64,000 nt of DNA from an uncultured Archangium sp. (GTDB lineage: Bacteria; Myxococcota; Myxococcia; Myxococcales; Myxococcaceae). Position numbers and translations under genes: made by a program. Positions 8,239 through 16,441 of this stretch are shown here, piece after piece (within the stretch, counting starts at the first letter, position 1; each line of letters opens with the position of its first letter). The stretch spans positions 62,001 to 126,000 of the forward strand of contig CAIVGN010000133.1 in the NCBI GenBank assembly GCA_903905455.1, in the 5' to 3' direction. The notes below the pieces were generated by a model. The model was given only the letters and a program-made list of their open reading frames with translations. It was not told the origin of the DNA and did not search any database.

Positions 8239-10629
8239 TCAGTTGCGAAGCGGCTTGCCCTTTTCGAGCATGAACTGGAGCCGGTCCTGCGTCTTCGCCT
8301 CGCCGCACAGCGAGAGGAAGGCCTCGAGCTCCAGGTCGAGCAACTGCTGCTCGGTCACCGGCGTCGAGGTGGAGGTGTCACCACCGGTCAGCACCATGCC
8401 CAGCTTCTTGCCGATGAGCCGATCGTGGTCGCTGATCTGGTGGTTGAGCACCATGTCGTAGAGCTGCATGTCCACCGTGGCCGCGCCGCTGCGACCGGGC
8501 AGCAGGAAGGTGGTCTGCCGCGGCGGGCGGAACCCGGCCTCGGCCATGCCCAGGGCGCGCGCCTTGGCGTCGGCCAGGAGGTGATCGCGGTTCATGGAGA
8601 TGAACGCATCGGGCGCGAGGAAGCCGAACTCCTTGGCCTCTTCGGCCGAGGTCGCGACCTTCGCGGTGCCGATGGTGAGGAACGCCTTCTTCACGAAGTT
8701 GAACGAGTCGATGTCCTTCGTGCCCCCGTACATGCCCGAGAGGTTGCGCAGCAGCTGCATGTTGCCGCCACCACCGGGGATGAGGCCCACGCCGAACTCC
8801 ACGAGCCCGATGTACGTCTCGGCCGCCGCGACCTGGGTGTTGCCGCCCATGGTCGCCTCGCAGCCGCCGCCCAGCGCCAGCTGGTAGGGCGCGGTGACCA
8901 CCGGGATGGTCGAGTAGCGCATGCGCTGGTTGGCCGACTGGAAGCCGCCGACGAGCTTCTTGATGTCGGCCCACTGCCCTTCCTTCGAGGCCCACAGCAG
9001 CATCGCGATGTTCGCGCCCGCCGAGAAGTTGCCCCCGTCGTTGCCGATGACCAGGCCCTTGCAGTGCCGCTCCGCCCACTCGACCGAGTCGTGCATCATG
9101 GCGATGATGTCGGTGTCGATGCTGTTCATCTTGGAGTGGAAGGCGAGCAGCGCGATGCCGTCGCCCATGTCGTAGAGCGAAGCCGAGTCGTTGCCCTTGA
9201 TGAACTTGTTGGCCCGCTTGAGCCCGTCGACGGTGATCTGCCGCTCGACCTCCGGCACGTAGCGCACCGACTTGCTGCCGATGTTCCAGTACGTGTCGAA
9301 CTGGCGCTCCTGGCCGTAGAAGCTGGTGCGGCCGGCGGCGACCATCGCCTCGACCCACGGCGCCACGGGAATGCCCAGCTCGTGCATGCGCTTGACGCCC
9401 TTGTCGACGCCGTACGCATCCCACGTCTGGAAGGGGCCCTGCTCCCACGCGAAGCCCCAGCGCATGGCCCGGTCCACGTTCACCACGTCGTCGGCGATCT
9501 CGCCCATGAGGCGCGCGGCGTAGGCCAGGGTGTCGAGCGTCACCTGCTCGGCGAACTTCGCGGCCTTGTCGGTGCCACCGAGCACCACGCGGATCTTCTC
9601 TTCCAGCGTCTCGGCGTCACGCGCCGCGCCCAGCGACTCGAAGCGCACCTTGTTCTGCGCGCGGTACTCGAAGGTCTTGAGGTCGAGGACGAGGATCTCC
9701 TTGCCGCCGTCGCCCTTGCTCTTCTTGTAGAAGCCGCTGCCCGTCTTGTCGCCGAGCATCTTCTTCTCGACCATCTGCTCGAGCCAGACCGGCGCCTTGA
9801 AGGTCTCGCGCGCGGGGTCCGCGGGCAGCGAGTCGTAACAGTTCTTCGTCACGTGGAGGAACGTGTCCAGGCCCACGATGTCCGCGGTGCGGAACACGGC
9901 CGACTTGGGGCGGCCCATGGCCGGCCCGAAGATCTTGTCGACCTCCTCGATGGTCACGCCGTGCTGGTCCATCAACTGGATGGTGCGCATCATCCCGTAG
10001 GTGCCGATGCGGTTGGCGATGAAGTTGGTGGTGTCCTTGCCGTAGACGATGCCCTTGCCCAGGGTGCGCTCGCCGAACTCGGCCAGCGAGGCCAGCACCG
10101 CGGGGTTGGTCTTCTTGCCCGGCACCAGCTCCAGCAGCTTCATGTAGCGCACGGGGTTGAAGAAGTGCGTCACCAGGAAGCGGCTCTTGAAGTCTTCCGA
10201 GCGGCCCTCGGTCATGCCCTCGATGCTCATGCCCGAGGTGTTCGAGCTGACGATGCAGGTCTTGCTCACCAGCGGCTCGAGCTTCGCGAAGAGCCCGTTC
10301 TTGAGCTTCAGGTCTTCCTTGATGACCTCCACCACCCAGTCACACTCGCCGACGCGCGCCAGGTCGTCGTCGAAGTTGCCGATCTCGATCAGCGAGAGCG
10401 CCTTCTCGGTCATCAGCGGCGCGGGGCGCTGCTTGCGCAGGTTCAAGAGCGCGCTGGCGGCGAACTTGTTGCGGAACGCCTTGCCCTCGGTCTGCTCACC
10501 CGGAGCGGCCTGGGGCGGGACGATGTCGAGGAGAATGACGGGGATGCCGGCGTTCGCGAGGTGCGCTGCGATGCCGCTGCCCATCACGCCGGCGCCCAGG
10601 ACGGCGGCCTTGCGGATGCGGAAGCTCAT
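8239..10629 (-). CDS. fadN: 3-hydroxyacyl-CoA dehydrogenase / enoyl-CoA hydratase, FadN type
   Basis: A 796-residue bifunctional beta-oxidation enzyme. The dehydrogenase half comes first: the NAD-binding loop GAGVMGSGIAAHLANAG is at residues 12-28 and the HFFNPVR segment near 160 marks the catalytic HCDH core. The enoyl-CoA hydratase/isomerase half follows at about 470-690 (NDGGNFSAGANI and YQLALGGGCEATMGG form the oxyanion hole, then GLVEFGVGLIPGGGG). This order is the reverse of proteobacterial FadB and matches FadN of Bacillus. It hydrates enoyl-CoA and oxidises the 3-hydroxyacyl-CoA. A thiolase gene follows after 33 bases. No acyl-CoA dehydrogenase (fadE) is present in the window. A perfect palindrome lies 115 bases upstream of the start. 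Confidence 0.92.
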   Translation of the reverse strand: MSFRIRKAAVLGAGVMGSGIAAHLANAGIPVILLDIVPPQAAPGEQTEGKAFRNKFAASALLNLRKQRPAPLMTEKALSLIEIGNFDDDLARVGECDWVVEVIKEDLKLKNGLFAKLEPLVSKTCIVSSNTSGMSIEGMTEGRSEDFKSRFLVTHFFNPVRYMKLLELVPGKKTNPAVLASLAEFGERTLGKGIVYGKDTTNFIANRIGTYGMMRTIQLMDQHGVTIEEVDKIFGPAMGRPKSAVFRTADIVGLDTFLHVTKNCYDSLPADPARETFKAPVWLEQMVEKKMLGDKTGSGFYKKSKGDGGKEILVLDLKTFEYRAQNKVRFESLGAARDAETLEEKIRVVLGGTDKAAKFAEQVTLDTLAYAARLMGEIADDVVNVDRAMRWGFAWEQGPFQTWDAYGVDKGVKRMHELGIPVAPWVEAMVAAGRTSFYGQERQFDTYWNIGSKSVRYVPEVERQITVDGLKRANKFIKGNDSASLYDMGDGIALLAFHSKMNSIDTDIIAMMHDSVEWAERHCKGLVIGNDGGNFSAGANIAMLLWASKEGQWADIKKLVGGFQSANQRMRYSTIPVVTAPYQLALGGGCEATMGGNTQVAAAETYIGLVEFGVGLIPGGGGNMQLLRNLSGMYGGTKDIDSFNFVKKAFLTIGTAKVATSAEEAKEFGFLAPDAFISMNRDHLLADAKARALGMAEAGFRPPRQTTFLLPGRSGAATVDMQLYDMVLNHQISDHDRLIGKKLGMVLTGGDTSTSTPVTEQQLLDLELEAFLSLCGEAKTQDRLQFMLEKGKPLRN

Positions 10630-10743
10630 GGTGACTCCAGGGTGGTTGGGAGGAACAGACAGGGACGACGGCGCGGATCCTTAGCGCAGCGTTCCTGCGA
10701 TGGCCGTCAAATCGACTCTGGAATCAGTGATCCGGGCCCAAGA

Positions 10744-10758
10744 GTCTCCACTGGAGAC
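10744..10758. promoter_or_regulatory. Perfect 7+1+7 palindrome in the fadN/BIG2 divergent intergenic region
   Basis: Bases 10744-10758 read GTCTCCA-C-TGGAGAC, a perfect inverted repeat of 7-base arms around one base. It sits in the 288-base gap between the divergent fadN-like gene (start 10629) and the giant lipoprotein gene (start 10918), at a distance suited to a dimeric repressor such as a TetR-type fatty-acid regulator. No T-run follows on either strand, so it is not a terminator. The operator role is inference. Otherwise the gap shows nothing I can name. Confidence 0.4.
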
Positions 10759-10917
10759 ATCAAGCCACGCTGATGAGGTGGGGCCGACCCGGCGCACACC
10801 CGATGACTCGCCTCTGGCCACCCCAGGTCCGCAGAATCACGCGCCGTACGTCTGGCCCGACCCATGAAGTGCAGGGGCCCGGTGCGTGTCTGCGCCGGGG
10901 AAGGAAGCGGGAAGCCC

Positions 10918-13900
10918 ATGAACTCCATTCGCGCAATCGCGGCGCTGTGCCTCTTCGCCCTCTCGGGGTGTCCGCGAACGCTGGTCGAGTTCAGCTCGCT
11001 CTCGGTGACGCCCGACAACGCCCGCGTCGCCCGCGGCGAGAGCGTGCAGTACGTGGCCTCGGCCCTCTTCTCCGACGGCTCGGTCAGGGACGTGACCGCC
11101 GACGCCCTGTGGTCGGTGGACGACGAGTTCATCGCCACGGTCGGCGACGCGCCGGGCGTGGTGCGCTCGCTGCGCCAGGGCCAGACGGTGGTGCGCGTGC
11201 GCTACGCCGAGCGCACCCTGACGCGCCCCCTCATCGTGGGCCCCGCCGCGCTGCGCGAGCTTCAGCTCGACCCGCCGCACCCGGTGCTGCCCGTGGGCCT
11301 CGGGGTGCCGCTCACCGTGATGGCCATCGACAGCGACGGCGCCAAGCGCGAGGTGACCGCCGAGGCCGTGTGGACGAGCCTCGTGCCCGCCATCGCCTCC
11401 ATGGAGGGCAACGCCATCGTCGGCCGGCGCGTGGGCGCCACCACCTTGACCGCCTCGGTGGAGGGGCTGCTGGCCACCGTGCCCGTCGACGTCACCGCGG
11501 CCACCATCGACCAGCTCGACGTGCAGCCCGCGGCCCCGGCGCTCCCGCTGGGCGTCAACCGCCAGCTCACCGCCACCGCGGTGCTCAGCGACGGCAGCTC
11601 TCTCGACGTCACCACCCGCGCCACCTGGCGCTCGTCGGCGCCGGCCATCGCCTTCGCCTCCGAGTTGCCCGGCGAAGAGGGCCTCGTCGCCGCGCGCGCC
11701 CTGGGCAGCGCGCAGGTCACCGCCACCGTGCTCGGCCACGAGGGCGCCAGCGACGTCACCGTGGCCGCGGCCACGCTCACCTCGCTCGAGCTCTCGCCTT
11801 CGCTCGCCACCCTGGCCATCGGCACCAGCCGGCGCTTCACCGCCACCGGCGTGTTCTCCAACGGCACCACCGCCGACCTCTCGCTGCAGGTGAGCTGGGC
11901 CTCGAGCAACGACGCCGTGTTCACCGTCACCGGAGGCCTGGCGCGCGCCGTCTCCGTGGGCCACGCATCCATCACCGCGAGCTTCGGCGCGGTGCGCGTC
12001 AGCCGCGCCCTCGACGTCACCGACGCCGCGGTCACCACCCTCGAACTCGGGCCCACGCCGGCCACCGTCGCCCGCGGGCTCACCCTCGCCGCGAGCGCCT
12101 GGGGCGTGCTCACCGACGGCTCCCGCCAGGACCTCACCGGCCAGGTGCTCTGGCGCGTGGCGAACCCCGCCCTCGCGAGCGTCTCCAACGCGCCGGGCAC
12201 CAGCGGCCGCGTCACCGCCCTCGCCGAGGGCGTGACCGAGCTGAGCGCCACCGTGGGCAACGTCACCGCTCGCCTGCCCCTGACCATCTCCGCCGCCGAC
12301 CTGCTGTCGGTGCAGGTCGCGCCCACCGCGCCCAACCTCCCGCTGGGCACCCGGCTCCCCTTCACCGCGACGGGCCTCTTCACCGACGGCTCCACGCAGG
12401 ACCTCACCGCGCAGGCGACCTGGGCCAGCTCGGCGCCCGCCCGCGTGTCCATCTCGAGCCAGGGCGCCTCGCGCGGTGAAGCCGCCGCCCTCGCGCTGGG
12501 CCCGGCGACCGTCTTCGCCAGCGTCGGGGGACGCACCGGCCGCACCGTGGCCACCGTGACCGACGCGGTGCTGGTGCGCATCGACCTGACCCCGGCGGCC
12601 GCCTCTCTGCCGCTGGGCGTCACCGATGCCCTGGTGGCCACCGGCGTGTTCTCCGACGGCACGGTGACCGACCTCACCACGCAGGTCACCTGGCGCAGCA
12701 GCGCACCGGCGACGCTCTCGGCCTCGAACGCACCGGGGAGCCAGGGCGAGGTGCGCGCGCTGCTGGTCGGCGCGGCCACGGTGACCGCCCAGCTGGGCGC
12801 CATGCTCGGCACCGCGGAGCTGCAGGTGACCGCGGCCACCATCACCCGCATCGAGCTGACGCCCGGCAGCGCCACCATCGCCGTGGGCCTGACGCGCGAC
12901 TTCACCGTCACCGCGACCTACAGCGACGCCAGCACCCTCGACTACACCGAGCACTCGACCTTCAGCACCCTGGCCGCCGACGTCGCCTCGGTCTCGAACA
13001 TGGCCGGAAGCCGCGGCCGGGTGTTGGGCCTGAAGGCCGGGGCCACGCGCCTCTTCGCCAGCGCCATGGGCCTCGAGGCCTCGGCCGACGTGGTGCTCAC
13101 CCCGGCCACGCTGAGCAGCCTGACCATCACTCCGCCCTCGATCCTGCTCGCCCGGGGCACCACGGCCACGCTGCGCGCCGACGCGACCTTCAGCGACGGC
13201 TCGACGGCCGACGTCACCACCCAGGTCGCGTGGAGCAGCAGCGACTCCGCCGTGGCCACCGTGGCCAACGCCGCGGGCACCGAGGGGCTCGTCACCACGC
13301 TGACCGCGGGCACCGCCACGGTGCACGCGCAGCTCGGCGCCACCCACGCCACCGCGGCCCTCACGGTGACCCCGGCGACGCTCGACACCATCGAGGTCGG
13401 CCCCACCCAGCCCTCGGTGCCCCTGGGCGCCTCGCTGCGCCTGGCGGCCACCGGCCGCTACAGCGACGGCTCCGCGCAAGATCTGTCGACGCAGGTGACC
13501 TGGGCCAGCGCCGCGCCGGGCGTGGCGTCGGTGTCCAACACCGCGGGCAGCGAAGGCCTGCTCGCCGCCCTCGCGCAGGGCACCACGGGCCTCACCGCGA
13601 CCTTCGGGGGCAAGAGCGGCGGCACCACGGTGACCGTCACCGCGGCGACCCTTTCGCGCGTCGAGCTGACCCCGGCCACGCCGCGGCTGGCGAAGGACAC
13701 CCGCATCGCGCTGCACGCCACCGGCGTGTGGACCGACGGCGCCACCCAGGGCCTGACCGACGTCTGCGTGTGGGCCAGCCTCGCGCCGGCCATCGCCACC
13801 GTGTCGAACGCCTCGGGCGTGCGCGGCCGGGTCACCGGCCTCACCGGCGGCACCGTCTCCATCACCGCCACCTGCGCGGGCATCACCGGCGCGGTCGACG

Positions 13901-16326
13901 TGGTCGTCACCAACGCGACCCTCACGGCCATCGAGCTCACCCCGCCGCTGCCCACGGCGGCCGCCGGCTTCACGGTGCAGCTCACCGCCACCGGCCTCTT
14001 CTCTGACGCCACCACGCAACCCTTTTCCGACTTCGTGAGCTGGTCCTCCGCCGACACCACGAAGGCCACCGTCTCCACCAGCGCCGGCAGCGAAGGCCTG
14101 GTGCTCGCCCGCGCCCAGGGCACCGCGCTCATCTCGGCCACCGCGCTGGGGGTCACCGGCAGCGTGAGCTTCACCGTCAGCGCCGCCGCGCTGCAGGGCC
14201 TCGACGTGACGCCGGCGACGGCCTCGGTGCCGCGCGGCCTCGCGCAGGGCTTCGTGGCCACCGGCCACTTCTCCGACGGCACCAGCGCGCCCATCACCGA
14301 GACGGCGACCTGGAGCACCACCGCGCCCAGCATCGCCACCGTGTCCAACGCGCCGGGCACGCGCGGGCACACCACCGCGCTGCTCGAGGGCACCACCACC
14401 ATCTCCGCGGCGCTCTCGGGCTTCAGCGCGAGCGCGAGCCTCACCGTGAGCCCGGCCGCCTTGACCACGCTGACGGTCACCCCCGCCACGCCCTCGCTCG
14501 CCAAGGGGCAGTCGGTGCAGCTGACCGCCACCGGCTCCTTCACCGACGGCAGCACCCGGGACCTCACCGCCAGCGTCACCTGGAGCCTCGCCGACGGCGC
14601 CGTGGCCAACGTCTCGAACGCCGCCGGCAGCCGCGGCCTGGTGCAGACGCTGGGCACCGGCGCCACCACCGTGCTCGCCAGCTCGGGCGCCGTGGTGGGC
14701 AGCACCCCGCTGACGGTCACCCCGGCGCTGTTGGTGTCCATCGGGCTGACGCCCTCGAGCCCCACCGTGCCGCGCGGGCTGGCCCTGCAGTTGACGGCCA
14801 CCGGCGTGTACACCGACGGCACGACGGCCGACCTCACCGGCCAGGCCACCTGGTCGAGCACCGACGGCGCCCACGTCTCGGTGAGCAACGCGCCGGGCAG
14901 CCAGGGCCGGGTACAGGCGCTGGCCCTGGGCACCGCGACGCTCAGCGCGAGCTTCGGGGGCTTCTCCGGAACCACGGGCGTGACGGTGAGCGCGGCGGTG
15001 CTGCAGCGCCTCGACCTGACGCCCAGCGCGCCGAGCGTGCCCGCCGGCCTCACCACGGCGCTCGTGGCCACCGGCGTCTACTCAGACGCGAGCACGCAAG
15101 ACCTCAGCGCCACCGCGTCGTGGAGCACCGGTGACGCGACCATCGCCACCGTCGCCGGGGGCATGGTCAGCGCCGCCCGCGCGGGCTCGACCGTGGTCTT
15201 CGCCACCGTGGGCAGCGTCACCGGCAGCACCCCGCTGGTGGTCTCGGCGGCGCTGCTGCAGCAGGTGCAGGTCACCCCCCAGAACGTCTCGCGGCCGCGC
15301 GGCCTCACGCAGCAGTTCGCGGCGACGGGGGTGTACTCGGACGCCACCACCCAGGACCTCACCGACAGCGTGACCTGGGCCAGCAGCGACGCGGCGAAGG
15401 TGGTGGTCTCGAACGCCAGCGGCAGCCGGGGCCTCGCCACCACGCCGGGCCTGGGCGCGGTCACCCTCTCCGCCACCCGCATGGGCGTGACCGGCAGCAC
15501 GCCCTTCACCGTCACCGCCGCGCAGCTGACCAGCCTCACCGTGAGCCCGGGCAACAGCAGCGCCCCCTTGGGCTCGGTGCGGCAGTACGTCGCCACCGGC
15601 CACTACACCGACGGCAGCACCCAGAACCTCACCGCCCAGGCCACCTGGAGCTCGAGCGCCCCGGCCGTGGCCAACATCTCCAACGCCGTGGGCAGCAACG
15701 GGCTGGCCACCACGCTCTCCACGGGCGCGACGTCGATCGCCTCGAGCTTCGGCGGGTTCAGCGGCAGCTCGAACCTGGTCGTCTTCCAGACCACGCTGAC
15801 CCGCATCGACGTGAGCCCCGCCGGCGGCAGCACCGCGCTGGGCTACAGCCGCCAGTTCATCGCCACCGGCACCTACAGCGACGGCACCACGCAGGTGCTG
15901 GCCAACGCCACCTGGAGCTCGAGCAACGAGAACGTGGCCCTGGTCTCGAACGCCGCCGGCAGCCGGGGCCTGTTGTCGACCGTCGACCTCGGCACGGTCA
16001 GCGTCACCGCGACCTTCAACGCCGTCAGCGGCAGCACCGCGCACACCGTGACGCCCGCGGTGCTGGTGTTGCTGAGCCTCGCCCCCGGCAGCCTGGGCCT
16101 CGCCAGCGGGGCCACCGCCCCGGTCACCGCCACGGGCTACTTCAGCGACGGATCGATGCAGAACCTGACCTCGTCCGTGACCTGGACCAGCACCAACCCG
16201 GCCGTCGCCCAGGTGAGCAACGCGGCGGGCAGCGAGGGCCTGGTGAGCGCGATTTCCCCGGGGAATTCCACGGTGGATGCGGCCTCCGGCGCCGTCACGG
16301 CAAGCCTGAACGTGGTCGTCAACTAG
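10918..16326 (+). CDS. Giant lipoprotein with 20 tandem BIG2 (bacterial Ig-like) domains
   Basis: An 1802-residue surface protein. I start at ATG 10918, preceded by a purine-rich GGAAGCGGGAAG, because this exposes a lipoprotein signal ending LFALSGC (Cys18); an in-frame ATG at 10864 would bury it. From residue 22 to the end it is 20 consecutive units of 85-91 residues. Each begins with a strand of the type LTxLxLTPA, then a (A/P)xG turn, ATGxFSDGSTQDLT, VTWSSS, AxVSNAAGSxGLV and a final strand before the next unit. This is the BIG2 fold of intimin-like and surface adhesins. There is no other domain, transmembrane tail or LPXTG signal, so attachment is by the N-terminal lipid. Two cysteines in repeat 11 could form a disulphide. 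An adhesive or stalk-like role is inferred. The calpain gene follows on the same strand after 115 bases. Confidence 0.92.
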   Translation: MNSIRAIAALCLFALSGCPRTLVEFSSLSVTPDNARVARGESVQYVASALFSDGSVRDVTADALWSVDDEFIATVGDAPGVVRSLRQGQTVVRVRYAERTLTRPLIVGPAALRELQLDPPHPVLPVGLGVPLTVMAIDSDGAKREVTAEAVWTSLVPAIASMEGNAIVGRRVGATTLTASVEGLLATVPVDVTAATIDQLDVQPAAPALPLGVNRQLTATAVLSDGSSLDVTTRATWRSSAPAIAFASELPGEEGLVAARALGSAQVTATVLGHEGASDVTVAAATLTSLELSPSLATLAIGTSRRFTATGVFSNGTTADLSLQVSWASSNDAVFTVTGGLARAVSVGHASITASFGAVRVSRALDVTDAAVTTLELGPTPATVARGLTLAASAWGVLTDGSRQDLTGQVLWRVANPALASVSNAPGTSGRVTALAEGVTELSATVGNVTARLPLTISAADLLSVQVAPTAPNLPLGTRLPFTATGLFTDGSTQDLTAQATWASSAPARVSISSQGASRGEAAALALGPATVFASVGGRTGRTVATVTDAVLVRIDLTPAAASLPLGVTDALVATGVFSDGTVTDLTTQVTWRSSAPATLSASNAPGSQGEVRALLVGAATVTAQLGAMLGTAELQVTAATITRIELTPGSATIAVGLTRDFTVTATYSDASTLDYTEHSTFSTLAADVASVSNMAGSRGRVLGLKAGATRLFASAMGLEASADVVLTPATLSSLTITPPSILLARGTTATLRADATFSDGSTADVTTQVAWSSSDSAVATVANAAGTEGLVTTLTAGTATVHAQLGATHATAALTVTPATLDTIEVGPTQPSVPLGASLRLAATGRYSDGSAQDLSTQVTWASAAPGVASVSNTAGSEGLLAALAQGTTGLTATFGGKSGGTTVTVTAATLSRVELTPATPRLAKDTRIALHATGVWTDGATQGLTDVCVWASLAPAIATVSNASGVRGRVTGLTGGTVSITATCAGITGAVDVVVTNATLTAIELTPPLPTAAAGFTVQLTATGLFSDATTQPFSDFVSWSSADTTKATVSTSAGSEGLVLARAQGTALISATALGVTGSVSFTVSAAALQGLDVTPATASVPRGLAQGFVATGHFSDGTSAPITETATWSTTAPSIATVSNAPGTRGHTTALLEGTTTISAALSGFSASASLTVSPAALTTLTVTPATPSLAKGQSVQLTATGSFTDGSTRDLTASVTWSLADGAVANVSNAAGSRGLVQTLGTGATTVLASSGAVVGSTPLTVTPALLVSIGLTPSSPTVPRGLALQLTATGVYTDGTTADLTGQATWSSTDGAHVSVSNAPGSQGRVQALALGTATLSASFGGFSGTTGVTVSAAVLQRLDLTPSAPSVPAGLTTALVATGVYSDASTQDLSATASWSTGDATIATVAGGMVSAARAGSTVVFATVGSVTGSTPLVVSAALLQQVQVTPQNVSRPRGLTQQFAATGVYSDATTQDLTDSVTWASSDAAKVVVSNASGSRGLATTPGLGAVTLSATRMGVTGSTPFTVTAAQLTSLTVSPGNSSAPLGSVRQYVATGHYTDGSTQNLTAQATWSSSAPAVANISNAVGSNGLATTLSTGATSIASSFGGFSGSSNLVVFQTTLTRIDVSPAGGSTALGYSRQFIATGTYSDGTTQVLANATWSSSNENVALVSNAAGSRGLLSTVDLGTVSVTATFNAVSGSTAHTVTPAVLVLLSLAPGSLGLASGATAPVTATGYFSDGSMQNLTSSVTWTSTNPAVAQVSNAAGSEGLVSAISPGNSTVDAASGAVTASLNVVVN
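10981..16323 (+). repeat. 20 tandem degenerate ~255-270-base repeats encoding BIG2 units
   Basis: The coding sequence repeats with a period of about 270 bases (255 in units lacking one short insertion, such as the 4th and 16th). Units are recognisably related in DNA but diverged, with conserved blocks such as GCCACCGGC(G/A)(T/C)(G/C)TxCTxCGACGGC and GTCTCxAACGCC. The insertion/deletion that distinguishes 85- from 90-residue units falls in the loop after VTWSSS. The even divergence along the array argues for an old expansion rather than a recent duplication. Confidence 0.85.
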
Positions 16327-16441
16327 CGTTATTCCAGTCGGTTACATAGGCTCTCCGGGTTTCTTCCACCCGGGACGCAACCCGCGTGGGCCGATGTACG
16401 ACAATTCGGCACCTCGCCTCACTCACCCACGGACGACGCCC

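Noticed and set aside
8233-10773. Plus-strand open frame of 846 codons opposite fadN
   Set aside because: It lies wholly over a gene with intact catalytic motifs, and has the low-complexity, His/Arg-rich content of an antisense shadow.
10837-14874. A 1345-codon antisense open frame on the minus strand across the BIG2 repeats
   Set aside because: It is the mirror of a very GC-rich repetitive gene; its composition (Arg/Gly/Ala/His) is typical of frame shadows, and the plus-strand frame shows clear domains.
16355-16373. Hairpin CCGGGT/ACCCGG after the BIG2 gene as a terminator
   Set aside because: Only a 6-base stem with no T-run; the T-rich part lies in the loop, so read-through into the calpain gene cannot be excluded.
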